A DNA stretch of 45,042 nt from Alphaproteobacteria bacterium (GCA_028865545.1 JAGWJY010000030.1:1-45042), one strand, 5' to 3'; shown: positions 1-8,019, counted from the first letter of the stretch. A program made the numbers and translations. The notes: generated by a model not told the origin, from the sequence alone.

Positions 1-342
1 GAGCTCCTATATCTGGTAGGGCCGCTTGCGCAGTACTCTATATGTTGAGTTTCGTTTTCCGGGACCGGGCACAAACACCCGGGGGGAGAGGGGGCCGCAC
101 GGGGAGCCCGCCGACGCATCGTGCGTCTCTCTATGGATGTGGGCGCGGCCGCACACGGCTTCAACACCCTGCGACCTTCGGTAGCGGTCGGATGGAAATC
201 TCCGCCGGCAACAACCCGTCGTATTTCGCCATCCATACAATCGCCTGATGCCGCGCCTAGTTTGCGTCCATCCGCCTTGCGCGATGCCGGCTTCGCACAG
301 GGGCATGCCCTTTCACCGCCACCGCCATGTCATGGTGCGCAC
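1..342. other. Left-edge stretch without a supportable gene
   Basis: The open frames here on both strands are arginine- and proline-rich translations typical of non-coding GC-rich DNA, with no recognisable domain, no good ribosome binding site and no conserved-looking segment. It may hold the true start and promoter of the damaged membrane gene that follows. I see no repeat, RNA gene or mobile-element end in it. Confidence 0.4.
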
Positions 343-734
343 ATATTTGCGAAGGCCACGGACATCGAACCCTTACGCATTCGTTGCAGCTATGCCGCGA
401 TCGGCGTGCTGGCGCTCGGCGTCTATATCGAAGCCATGGAATGGATCGACCTCTATCCATGGAACAATATTCGCGGCGGCAACGGACAGGAGATGCTCGA
501 CTACATCATCGCCGGCGTCGTGGTTGCACTGGCCGCATGGCTTTGGCGCGGAGGCCGGATTCCCGCGCTGGTGTCCGCCGCTCTGACCGGCGCGTGGACC
601 TGGCTCCAGATTTCGACTTGGTGGCTTCCCTACATCGAGGGCGCGACGCCAATCACATCGTGCTTCAACTTCTGGCGCTCATCGCCTTTGCATTGTCCGT
701 AAGCGCCATTATCGGCGAGTTCCGGCGCCGCTAA
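343..734 (+). pseudogene. Small membrane protein gene interrupted by a frameshift
   Basis: From about 343 to 640 one frame encodes a protein with at least two clear hydrophobic segments (SYAAIGVLALGVYIEAME and YIIAGVVVALAAWLW) and a Trp-rich stretch (WTWLQISTWWLPYIEG). Near 642-646 the sensible protein leaves that frame and continues in another as NHIVLQLLALIAFALSVSAI, ending GEFRRR at a TAA (732-734). One missing base at about 643 would join the two into a single protein with three or more membrane spans. The frame has no ATG before the first hydrophobic segment, so the start is unknown and may itself be damaged. I do not recognise the family. A sequencing or assembly error is as likely as a true pseudogene, because the gene after it shows a second indel. 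Confidence 0.5.
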
Positions 735-782
735 TTCGCGATGGCCGCCTCCAGCAGCCGCATGAACTCCGCATTCTGCGCA

Positions 783-1517
783 TCAATAACTCTCCGACGG
801 CGGCTGCATGCCGGGGTAGATGGAGTTCGCGTCGGCGATGTCTTTCGCGGCCGCCTTCTCGTCACCCTTCTCGCGCTCGGCGAGGCCCAGCCGGTATTCG
901 ACATCGGCATTTTCGTAGGTGCGATAGCCTTTCGGCTCGAGCCGCAGCGCCTTCTTATAATCGGCGATGGCCAGCGCCGGCTTGTTGCCGCGGCGATAGA
1001 AATCGCCGCGCGCCGTGTAGACGCCCGGATCCTTGCGATTGTGGGCGACCATGGCGTCGTAAGCGGCCTGCGCCAGCTTGGTCTCGCCCAGATGCTCATA
1101 GCTCATGCCGAGCTGGACGTGCGGCCCTTCCTTGGGATCGAGGTCGGCCGCCTGCTTGAAATCCGCCGCGGAGTCGGCGTAGCGGCCGTCCTCGTAATAG
1201 AACTCGCCGCGGTTGATCAGCGCCGTGGGCGTAGGGTCGAGGGCGATGGACTGGCTAAGGTCGGCGATGGCCGGCGCCTTGAAGCTCTTGTCGATGGCCC
1301 CCTTCCAGATCTCCATGATGGCCCGGGCGAGATAGATTTTCGCCAGACGCGGCCCCGTCTCCTGCCCCGACGAAATGACCGTGGTGCAGACGGCGATCGT
1401 CTTGTCGAAATCCGTTCCGGTGGTGCAGGCCGTCCAATCGTCGCTGCCCTGCGCGACAGCGGTGCCGGCCGTGCCGAACGACAGCAAAGCGATCAAGGTC
1501 AAACGAAGCGATGTCAT
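783..1517 (-). CDS. Exported tetratricopeptide-repeat protein, probably frameshifted at the 3' end
   Basis: The 244-residue protein starts at an ATG followed by a classical signal peptide (residues 1-23, cleavage after TAVAQ). Degenerate TPR helix pairs run from about residue 70 to the end, with repeat cores such as PTALINRGEFYYEDGRYADS and PGVYTARGDFYRRGNKPALA, so a periplasmic scaffold or protein-interaction role is likely. It stops abruptly after PGMQPPSESY, while the next frame continues as VIDAQNAEFMRLLEAAIAN to a stop at 731. Removing one base near 787-790 would give a natural C-terminus of about 260 residues. It follows the acid phosphatase gene in the same direction, about 105 bp away. 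No specific function can be assigned. Confidence 0.7.
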   Translation of the reverse strand: MTSLRLTLIALLSFGTAGTAVAQGSDDWTACTTGTDFDKTIAVCTTVISSGQETGPRLAKIYLARAIMEIWKGAIDKSFKAPAIADLSQSIALDPTPTALINRGEFYYEDGRYADSAADFKQAADLDPKEGPHVQLGMSYEHLGETKLAQAAYDAMVAHNRKDPGVYTARGDFYRRGNKPALAIADYKKALRLEPKGYRTYENADVEYRLGLAEREKGDEKAAAKDIADANSIYPGMQPPSESY

Positions 1518-1621
1518 GATGCCCCGCAAGCATGTCACGCCGGCAGGGTACCATGTTTGCGACGTCTCTTCACCGCTCGTCTCGCCATGCGGGCCACGCG
1601 AGGAAAACGCTGCGTCAGGAT

Positions 1622-2329
1622 TCAGGGCGCGGTCACAACATGCGTGGCGCGCAGTTCGTCTTCGGCGGCGTCGAACTCTTCCTTGAAGCCCGGCGTCTGC
1701 AGCAGCTCGACGGCCACCGTGGTGCCGAGCACTTCGCCGGCGACGATGTCGCGGCGGTAATGCATGCCGCAGACCAGACGGTTCTCGGAATAGTCGGCGG
1801 CGCGGGCCATGATCGCCTGGCCTTTCTCGGGAGCGAGCGCCGCCAGAATCACGGCGGCGGAATACGCCATGGTGGCGTGGCCGCTGGGATAAGAGGATTG
1901 CGGCGCGTCGGTCTGGGCGCAACTCTTCAGCGACGGATCGACGATCCACGGCCGGTTGCGCCTGAAGAAATTCTTCGCCAGCTTGGCGGCGCTTTTCTCT
2001 TCCGCTTTGACGTCGGCAAAAAGTTGCGCCGTCTTGGGCAGCGCCGTCAGATCGAAACCCGGCCCCATGACACCGGCGAAGGCCGTGACGGTTTCGTCGT
2101 GATCGTCGGCCAGGGCGCGGGCGAATTCCTCGGGCGTGCGGTTCTTCTGGATGCGGTGCAACTCGTCCATCTCCGCCCTAGCCTCGGGCGAGCCGTCGGC
2201 GGGCGGCGGCGGCAGCAACAGCGCCGGATTGTAGAAAGAGTTGGAGAGAAAGACCGGATCGGCGGCGGCCGTGCCGGCGAACACACCACAGGCAAACAGG
2301 GCGGCGACAAGCAGAGTTGTGCGTTTCAT
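1622..2329 (-). CDS. Class A non-specific acid phosphatase (PhoN/PAP2 family)
   Basis: This 235-residue secreted protein has a signal peptide (residues 1-23) and the three active-site blocks of the PAP2/class A acid phosphatase family: K119-X6-R126-P127, P148-S-G-H151, and R184-X5-H190-X3-D194. The last block has Asn rather than the usual Ser before the Arg. H190 is expected to be the phospho-accepting nucleophile and H151 the acid/base. The family hydrolyses phosphomonoesters in the periplasm and shares its active-site fold with vanadium haloperoxidases, which explains inhibition by vanadate and related oxyanions. It lies directly downstream of the TonB-dependent receptor on the same strand, separated by a 9-bp hairpin. 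Its role may be release of phosphate from organic esters. Confidence 0.85.
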   Translation of the reverse strand: MKRTTLLVAALFACGVFAGTAAADPVFLSNSFYNPALLLPPPPADGSPEARAEMDELHRIQKNRTPEEFARALADDHDETVTAFAGVMGPGFDLTALPKTAQLFADVKAEEKSAAKLAKNFFRRNRPWIVDPSLKSCAQTDAPQSSYPSGHATMAYSAAVILAALAPEKGQAIMARAADYSENRLVCGMHYRRDIVAGEVLGTTVAVELLQTPGFKEEFDAAEDELRATHVVTAP

Positions 2330-2357
2330 CTTCGGTACTCGTGAGGTTGGAGAAGAC

Positions 2358-2379
2358 GGCGGCGCCCGAAGGCGCCGCC
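2358..2379 (-). terminator. GC-rich hairpin after the TonB receptor gene
   Basis: A perfect inverted repeat GGCGGCGCC / GGCGCCGCC (9-bp stem, 4-base loop) lies 13 bases after the receptor stop codon and 28 bases before the acid phosphatase start. There is no T-run after it on the minus strand, so it may be a weak terminator or a processing/stability stem separating receptor and phosphatase expression. Confidence 0.45.
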
Positions 2380-2392
2380 GCTCTGCCGTGTT

Positions 2393-4768
2393 TCAGAAAC
2401 GTGCCTTGAGCGTGATCTGGAAGCTGCGCTCGGGCTGGAAGAAGTATTGGTCGAGGCTGCCGCCGCGCAGCGACAGCTGCTGCGCCGAGGTGCCGCCGAT
2501 CGGCGTCGAGTCGTTTTCCGACAGGCTGACGATGTGGCGGCTGTCGAGGACGTTGTAGACGCCGCCGCCGATCTCCAGCCGGCCAATGGTGTAGCTGCCG
2601 GTGAAGTCCATGTTGTTGTAGGCGCCGAGCTTGTAGAACGTGCTGTCGGCGTTGTCGGAATATTGCTGGCCGACCAGCTTGTCGATCAGCGACAATTTCC
2701 AGTCATGCGCCTTGTAGATGAGGCCGCCGGCAGCGGTCCACATCGGCGCCTGTTTGACCCATTTGCCCTTCGACTTCGACGACATCAGCGAGCCGTTGAC
2801 GAAGATCGCCAGCCCGTCGAGCGCCCCGTCGAACACGTCGCCGTTGAAGGCGTAGGTGGTTTCGCCTTCGACGCCTTTGTACGTCGCATTGCCCGTGTTG
2901 ACGAAGCACAGATCGCCGGACGGTCCGCCGACCAGCGAGCAGTTCTCGCTCACATAATTGTTGTCGATGCCGATGTAGTAGACATCGCCGTCGATGGTGA
3001 AATTGTCGGCGTAGTAGACGCTGCCGAACTGGTAATTGGTGGTCAACTCGGCGGCCGGAAAGGCGTTGACGGGACTCTTCTGCTCGAAGACGCCGATGTC
3101 GGGAACGTAAATGCCTTGTGCGTACTGGGCGTAGACGCTCCAGGATTGCTCGATCTTGTAGTTGGCTTCGGCGAAGGGCAGCGTCTGGGTGGTGGTGAAC
3201 TTGCCCGAATAGGGCTGCAGCAGCTTGGGTTCCACCGGCGCGTTGGTCTCGTGCACCCAGTTGATGTATTTCACGCCGGGCGTCAGCGTCAGCCCGTCGA
3301 ACGGCTTGATGTCCACTTCGAGGAACGGTTCGTATTGCTGCCAGCCGGAGTGCTCGAGATATTCGGCATAGCCGTTATAGGCGGCGTTGCGCTGGTTGGT
3401 GAGCAGCACGGCCTTGCCCTTGGCGGCATTGGTCGAATCCCAGAATGCCGAATTGCCGCTGAACACGTTGCAGCCGGCGGCGAGGCATTTCGTCATATCG
3501 TAATCGAAGCGCGCCCGCTGGGTGTTGGAGACCTCCCACCACAGGCCGGCGCGCACCTCGCCCGAAATGCTGCCGACCTCGTAATCCTTCGAGACCCGCA
3601 GGATGTTGCCGTAAACGCGGTATTCGTTCAGCTTCTCATAACCCGGCACGTCGGTCTTGAATTTCACGCCGCCGACGGTGGTCCCCAGACCTTCCGTGAC
3701 GCCGTTCGCGATGTCGGCGCTCGTCTGCTCGATGTTGGTGGCGCTCGTGGTCTTGTTCACATAGGCGTACATATAGGCGGTGTCATCGACGGCGAAGCCG
3801 TCGCCTGCGGTGCCCTGCAGGCGCACATACTCCATGTCGGTGACCTTGTCGGTGTGGTTATAGCCGTTATAGGTCGCCAGGCTCTGGCTGGTCGTGTTCT
3901 GCATGGCATAGGCTTTGCCATAGGTCGTGACCTGCGCCGCCGTCGCGCCGTTGTTGTCGCTGAGGGCTTCATGCAGCGCGTTGACGGTGGCCAGCGCGGT
4001 GAGCGTCCAGCCCGGCGCGATTTCGTGTTCGACCTTCAGCAGTTCGTTGCTGTGCAGCGAGCTTTGATGCGTGAGGTAGCCCGCAGAGCCCGTCACCTGG
4101 AAATTCGCCAGAAGGCGGGTTTGACCGCCGAGGCCGTCGATGTCGCCGCTTTGCACATTGGTGTTGACGTTCCAGGTATTCCAGCTGCCGAGCGTGGCGG
4201 TCTGGCGGATACGCCTGTCATCCGTCAGCGTCTCGGAAAACATGTTGATCGTGCCGCCATAGGTGGCGGCGCCGAGCGTGCCGGCATTGCCGGGGCCGCG
4301 GTCCACTTCGATGCTGCCGATGGTCGAGCCGGGGAAATAGGATTCGGAGTGATGCGACGGGCCGTTGGTGTCGCCGAAGGGAATGCCGTCATAGGTCATG
4401 CCGAAATTGCCGTCGGGCAGGCCGCGCAGCGTGTTCTTGACGCTGCCTTCCGACATGCCCGGACCGTTGATGTCGGTGCCGGTGAGCGACGGCACGATCG
4501 CCAGCACCGTGACATAGTCGGACGTCGCGGGAACCGAATCCTCGATATAGGAGCGGTTGATGATGGTCTGCGGCTGCATTGTGTCGAGCGACGCTTTTGC
4601 CGGCGCGACATCCGGATTGAATTGCGTGCCCGTGACGACGACGGTTTCGATGTTGTCGGAGCTGTCGGCCACGGCCGGCTGCGCACCGAGCAGCAGACAG
4701 CTTGCGGTGAGCGCCAGTATGGAACTTGTTCCGGCCCATCTCATTTTTACGGAATTGTACGGAGACAT
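2393..4768 (-). CDS. TonB-dependent outer-membrane receptor
   Basis: The 791-residue protein begins at an ATG preceded by a GAGGGG-type ribosome site and has a signal peptide ending near residue 34. A TonB-box-like ETVVVTGT follows. The plug domain covers about residues 45-190, including the SIEVDRGPGNAGTLGAATYG stretch. The rest is a 22-strand-type beta barrel ending in a terminal Phe (ITLKARF), as outer-membrane proteins usually do. It imports a scarce ligand across the outer membrane using TonB/ExbBD energy; no TonB components are nearby. The substrate cannot be read from the sequence. The neighbours are an acid phosphatase downstream and an orphan ModA-like binding protein transcribed divergently, so phosphorylated compounds or oxyanions are candidates. 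The leader is unusually structured (see separate entry). Confidence 0.9.
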   Translation of the reverse strand: MSPYNSVKMRWAGTSSILALTASCLLLGAQPAVADSSDNIETVVVTGTQFNPDVAPAKASLDTMQPQTIINRSYIEDSVPATSDYVTVLAIVPSLTGTDINGPGMSEGSVKNTLRGLPDGNFGMTYDGIPFGDTNGPSHHSESYFPGSTIGSIEVDRGPGNAGTLGAATYGGTINMFSETLTDDRRIRQTATLGSWNTWNVNTNVQSGDIDGLGGQTRLLANFQVTGSAGYLTHQSSLHSNELLKVEHEIAPGWTLTALATVNALHEALSDNNGATAAQVTTYGKAYAMQNTTSQSLATYNGYNHTDKVTDMEYVRLQGTAGDGFAVDDTAYMYAYVNKTTSATNIEQTSADIANGVTEGLGTTVGGVKFKTDVPGYEKLNEYRVYGNILRVSKDYEVGSISGEVRAGLWWEVSNTQRARFDYDMTKCLAAGCNVFSGNSAFWDSTNAAKGKAVLLTNQRNAAYNGYAEYLEHSGWQQYEPFLEVDIKPFDGLTLTPGVKYINWVHETNAPVEPKLLQPYSGKFTTTQTLPFAEANYKIEQSWSVYAQYAQGIYVPDIGVFEQKSPVNAFPAAELTTNYQFGSVYYADNFTIDGDVYYIGIDNNYVSENCSLVGGPSGDLCFVNTGNATYKGVEGETTYAFNGDVFDGALDGLAIFVNGSLMSSKSKGKWVKQAPMWTAAGGLIYKAHDWKLSLIDKLVGQQYSDNADSTFYKLGAYNNMDFTGSYTIGRLEIGGGVYNVLDSRHIVSLSENDSTPIGGTSAQQLSLRGGSLDQYFFQPERSFQITLKARF

Positions 4769-4890
4769 CAGGCAACACCCCTCTAGCGGGGGCGGCTGCC
4801 CCCGTTTTTTTGCTTCGTCGATGAATGTTGGTAATCGGCCCGCCCCAGACGAACGCACCGCAGCCGATGTCGGCGCCTATCTTTTAGGCA
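4769..4890 (-). promoter_or_regulatory. Structured 5' leader of the TonB receptor gene
   Basis: Read on the minus strand, three hairpins precede the receptor: GCCTA/TAGGC (4875-4889), GCCGA/TCGGC (4863-4874) and CGGGGGC/GCCCCCG (4787-4804, perfect 7-bp stem, 4-base loop). The last is immediately followed by CTAGAGGGGTG, whose GGGG (4778-4781) is the likely ribosome site. The 3' arm of that stem (CCCC) can alternatively pair with this GGGG, so the two pairings exclude each other. Seen on the plus strand the same stem followed by seven T's (4805-4811) looks like an ideal intrinsic terminator, but no plus-strand gene ends there. A known riboswitch class was not recognised. Confidence 0.4.
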
Positions 4891-5045
4891 CATCCCGTTC
4901 GGCCGCTTTTGACGCTCGGCTTCCCACCAACTAGGAGATTAATTCGCATTTGAAGGTCACGGTTTTATTACACGAAGCTTACAGTTCCGCGTTTTGATAA
5001 GAATGTCTCCGCAGGTGCGCAGAAGTTTTGTATGGAGGATCAATC

Positions 5046-5813
5046 ATGTTCCGACAAATCCGCCGGGCGGCGGCTGCCCTATTTATTTTTCTGACAGCCT
5101 CGGCCGCGGCGCAGGCCGCGGACGTGACGGTGTTCGCCGCCGCTTCGCTGACCAACGCGCTGCAGCAGGTGGCCGCGGCGTACAAGCACGACACCGGACG
5201 CGATGTCGTACTGTCCTTTGCGGCGTCGTCGACGCTGGCGCGGCAGATCGAAAGCTCGAGCGGCGCGGACATGTTCATCTCCGCCGACACCAACTGGATG
5301 GATTATCTGCAGACGCGCGGGCTGATCGCGCCTGGGACGCGCGTCGATCTTCTGGGAAACAAGCTGGTGCTGATCGCGCCGACGTCCTCCAAGGCGACGC
5401 TTGTCATCGCACCGCATTTCGCTCTGGCCGAGGCGCTGGGAAGCGGAAAGCTGGCGCTGGCCGATCCGGCTTCGGTGCCGGCGGGGATCTACGCCAAGGC
5501 GGCGCTGACGAAACTCGGCGTCTGGGACGGCGTCGCCGCCAAGGTGGTGCCGGCCGAGAATGTGCGCGTGGCGCTGGCCTATGTGGCGCGCGGCGAGGCG
5601 CCGTTCGGCATCGTCTATGCGACCGATGCCAGGATCGAACCGCAGGTGCGCATCGTCGCGGCGTTTCCGGACAGCTCCTATCCGAAGATCGTCTATCCCG
5701 CGGCGCTGACCAAGGACGCCGGACCTGCAGCGCGCGACTTCCTGAAATATCTTTCGAGCGCGCCGGCGCGCGCCATCTTCCTGCGCTACGGCTTCACACC
5801 GCTGAGCGGATGA
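5046..5813 (+). CDS. modA: ModA-like periplasmic oxyanion-binding protein, orphan
   Basis: The ATG is preceded by GGAGG (5035-5039, 6 bases upstream). The 255-residue product has a signal peptide (about residues 1-25) and then the hallmark start of mature ModA proteins, DVTVFAAASLTNAL, followed by SFAASSTLARQIESSSGADM, where the conserved Ser residues contact the oxyanion. Length and layout fit the molybdate/tungstate-binding component of an ABC importer. The usual partners modB and modC do not follow: the next gene is on the opposite strand and overlaps the last 20 bases. It must use a permease encoded elsewhere or have another role. The divergent TonB receptor suggests an outer-membrane partner. 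The oxyanion bound cannot be told from the sequence. Confidence 0.85.
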   Translation: MFRQIRRAAAALFIFLTASAAAQAADVTVFAAASLTNALQQVAAAYKHDTGRDVVLSFAASSTLARQIESSSGADMFISADTNWMDYLQTRGLIAPGTRVDLLGNKLVLIAPTSSKATLVIAPHFALAEALGSGKLALADPASVPAGIYAKAALTKLGVWDGVAAKVVPAENVRVALAYVARGEAPFGIVYATDARIEPQVRIVAAFPDSSYPKIVYPAALTKDAGPAARDFLKYLSSAPARAIFLRYGFTPLSG

Positions 5814-6369
5814 AGCTCCGGCGGCGGCCCATCCACCAGGCGATGACCAGACCGGCGGCAAAGGCACCGACCAACTCGATGGTCATGGCGGCCAAGGTGT
5901 AGCTGAGCGGAAAGCCGTACCAGATCCAATAAGAGACGTCGGTTCCGAGCACGGCGAAGGCGCCGATCAGCGTGACGAAGAGAACGCGCTGGAAATAACC
6001 GGCGATGGCGACCATCGACAGCAGGAACGCGACGATCAGCGATTGCGCCAGCTCTTTGACGAATTCCTCGATCAGCATCGGCGTCATGCTCACCCTGGTG
6101 CCCGGCGGAGTGTAGATCAGCAAGCCGGCGGGATTGGTCTTCATCAACGCGGCGCTTTTCTCCATCATCTTGGGATCGTCCGGATCGACCCAGGGAAAGA
6201 AATACAGGCCCTGCGCCGCGCCGACGCCCTGTTTCATGGCGTTGAGCACCACGGCTTCGTTCTGCATCTTGCTGAAACCAGCGGTGGCGAGCGGTGTCGC
6301 CACATGGGCGATGGACGTCCACAGGAACATCGCCAGGGCGCCAAGTGCGCCCGCAATCAGAATGCGCAT
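5794..6369 (-). CDS. Unknown membrane protein with four predicted spans
   Basis: This 191-residue protein has an N-terminal hydrophobic segment (ILIAGALGALAMFLWTSIAH), a soluble region of about 80 residues containing FFPWVDPDDPKMMEK and IYTPPGTRVSMTPM, and three more hydrophobic segments toward the C-terminus (LIVAFLLSMVAIAGYF, VLFVTLIGAFAVLGTDVSYW, AAMTIELVGAFAAGLVIAWW). It ends in a short basic tail. Proteins of this layout are annotated as hypothetical in many proteobacteria; I assign no function. Its 3' end overlaps modA by 20 bases in a convergent arrangement. Confidence 0.8.
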   Translation of the reverse strand: MRILIAGALGALAMFLWTSIAHVATPLATAGFSKMQNEAVVLNAMKQGVGAAQGLYFFPWVDPDDPKMMEKSAALMKTNPAGLLIYTPPGTRVSMTPMLIEEFVKELAQSLIVAFLLSMVAIAGYFQRVLFVTLIGAFAVLGTDVSYWIWYGFPLSYTLAAMTIELVGAFAAGLVIAWWMGRRRSFIRSAV

Positions 6370-6426
6370 CTACTTCCCCCCAAAGCACCTGCACACGCCG
6401 CATGATAGACGAAGTCGCCGCCGGCG

Positions 6427-7320
6427 TCATTCCGCCGGCGCGCGCGATGCATCCCATTGTGCCTTCAGGGAATCCGTGGTCTCGCGGCTGCCGTCGGCGG
6501 ACCAGCCGGGCGGTGCGAAGACGTAACAGACGATCTCGCGCAGGCTTTTCGCGCGCCGCAGATCGGCGAGCAATCCCAACCATTCGTGGAAGGCGATCTT
6601 CAGGACGTTGAAGGTGGCAAGGTTGTGCACGATGCCATAGCGCGGCGGCTCGTCTTCGCGCTCGGCGACGAAACTGCCGAACAGCCTGTCCCAGACGATG
6701 AAGACGCCGGCATAGTTGGAATCGAGATAGGCGGGATTGGTGGCGTGATGCACGCGATGGTGCGAGGGCGTGTTCATCACCGCCTCGAAGGCCCGCGGCA
6801 GCTTGTCGATCGCTTCGGTGTGGATCCAGAATTGATAGACCAGATTGAGGCCGTGGACGAACAGGATCATCGGAACGGGGAAGCCGATCGCGACAAGCGG
6901 CATGAGGAAGAGGACGCCGGGCGTGAACTGCTCGCCCCAGGATTGGCGCAGCGCCGTCGACAGATTGTAGTGCTGGCTGGAATGATGGTTGACGTGGTTG
7001 GCCCACAGCCAGCGCATGCGGTGCGAAGCGCGGTGCCACCAGTAATAGATGAAGTCGTCGAGCACAAAGCAGACGGCGAAGACGGGCAGCGAGAAACCGA
7101 GATCGGCGAGACGATAGGGATGGAGCAGCCGGGCAAGATCGAGAAAGATGAAGGCGAACAAACCGGCGATGATGACGTTGCCGAATCCCATCAGCAGACT
7201 GGCCGCCGTGTCGCGCGGTTCGTAGCGCGCGCGGCCGGAGAGGCGCCCATAGACCATCTCCGCGACGACGAGCGCGATGAAGAAAGGCGTCGCCAGAACA
7301 ACCGGGTTGGCGAGATGCAT
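6427..7320 (-). CDS. Sterol desaturase / fatty acid hydroxylase superfamily protein
   Basis: The 297-residue integral membrane protein carries the histidine clusters of the di-iron fatty acid hydroxylase superfamily: H96-X3-H100, H109-X2-H112-H113 and H187-H188-X2-H191-H192. Several hydrophobic helices surround them. Such enzymes use O2 to hydroxylate or desaturate lipid substrates at the membrane; the substrate here is unknown, and sterols are not implied. The ATG at 7318-7320 overlaps the stop of the upstream 136-residue gene (TGATG), so the two are translationally coupled. A longer frame reading upstream to 7470 is only the shadow of that gene. Confidence 0.88.
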   Translation of the reverse strand: MHLANPVVLATPFFIALVVAEMVYGRLSGRARYEPRDTAASLLMGFGNVIIAGLFAFIFLDLARLLHPYRLADLGFSLPVFAVCFVLDDFIYYWWHRASHRMRWLWANHVNHHSSQHYNLSTALRQSWGEQFTPGVLFLMPLVAIGFPVPMILFVHGLNLVYQFWIHTEAIDKLPRAFEAVMNTPSHHRVHHATNPAYLDSNYAGVFIVWDRLFGSFVAEREDEPPRYGIVHNLATFNVLKIAFHEWLGLLADLRRAKSLREIVCYVFAPPGWSADGSRETTDSLKAQWDASRAPAE

Positions 7321-7730
7321 CAGCGGATCGCCTCCGAAAGCTTCTGCTGCCAGAGCGTCGCCGTTCCGGCGTCGCCGAGAACCAGGCGCGCAGCGGGCAG
7401 CGTGAGATCGGCAAGCCGCAGCGAGAGGCAATCGCCGTCGCACGCCACCGCGCGCAACAGCGGCTTGCAAAGTTTGCGCGTGACGAAGGCGTCACCGCAC
7501 ACCGTCACCAGATGAACGGCGCCATCGACATCGTTTTCCGCCAGCGCCGCTCTGTGACCGGCATCGAGCGATATGCTGCGGCCGCGAAAAGCAGGAAGGG
7601 TTTGCGCAAGGTAAGCTTCGACGCTTTGCGCGGTGGCGATCTTCGCCGCCTTGAATCCGAAGAGCATGACGTTGAGCGCGACCAGCAACGCCACACCGGC
7701 CAAAGAGAACAGCAGGTACTCAAGGTTCAT
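7320..7730 (-). CDS. Small membrane-anchored protein coupled to the hydroxylase
   Basis: The 136-residue protein starts with a single membrane segment (LEYLLFSLAGVALLVALNVMLFGF) followed by a soluble domain of about 105 residues with a short Cys pair (VACDGDC). I do not recognise the family. The stop overlaps the start of the hydroxylase gene, so the two are probably made together and may interact, for instance as an accessory subunit. The chosen ATG at 7728-7730 puts the hydrophobic segment at the N-terminus; an upstream extension to 7817 looks non-coding and would reach the divergent neighbour. Confidence 0.7.
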   Translation of the reverse strand: MNLEYLLFSLAGVALLVALNVMLFGFKAAKIATAQSVEAYLAQTLPAFRGRSISLDAGHRAALAENDVDGAVHLVTVCGDAFVTRKLCKPLLRAVACDGDCLSLRLADLTLPAARLVLGDAGTATLWQQKLSEAIR

Positions 7731-7806
7731 CACATGCCCCGCGCTTGGCGGCCCGACACTTATGCCGTAAGCATCGTGCAGTGAAAAGAATGCCGAGGGG
7801 GAAGGT

Positions 7807-8019
7807 ATGGCCGGCAAATCGCGCAGGCGGGCGCGCCTGTATCATCTTCTTCTGCTGCTGCCGCTCTTCTCTCTGTGGGTGCCGTTCTACAACCGCATCG
7901 ATCCGTCGCTGGCGGGCATTCCCTTCTTCTACTGGTTCCAGATGGCGTGGATCGCGGTCACCGTTCTGGTGCTGCTGATCGTCTATCGGCTGGAGCATCG
8001 CAGCGGAGACAAGCTGTGA
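7807..8019 (+). CDS. DUF3311 small membrane subunit of the symporter
   Basis: This 70-residue protein has two membrane spans (LYHLLLLLPLFSLWVPF and FFYWFQMAWIAVTVLVLLIV) and the conserved YNRIDPSLAGIPFFYWFQ core of DUF3311 proteins. These are encoded directly upstream of sodium:solute symporters, like the small subunits of YhdT/PanF-type or MctP-type carriers. A purine-rich ribosome site (GGGGGAAGG) precedes the ATG. Its stop overlaps the GTG start of the symporter (GTGA), which implies coupled translation and a shared complex in the inner membrane. Confidence 0.88.
   Translation: MAGKSRRRARLYHLLLLLPLFSLWVPFYNRIDPSLAGIPFFYWFQMAWIAVTVLVLLIVYRLEHRSGDKL

Noticed and set aside
7-306. 99-codon minus-strand frame at the left edge
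   Set aside because: Arg-rich, no ribosome site, no recognisable motif.
2447-4786. Very long (779-codon) plus-strand frame antisense to the TonB receptor
   Set aside because: It is the GC-rich mirror of the receptor gene: Arg/Gly/Val-rich, without motifs or a ribosome site.
4787-4811. Cobalamin-riboswitch-like string GCTGCCCCCG on the plus strand
   Set aside because: The flanking conserved parts of the class (the CAACTG continuation and the B12 box with GCCACTG) are absent; the match comes from the GC-rich hairpin.
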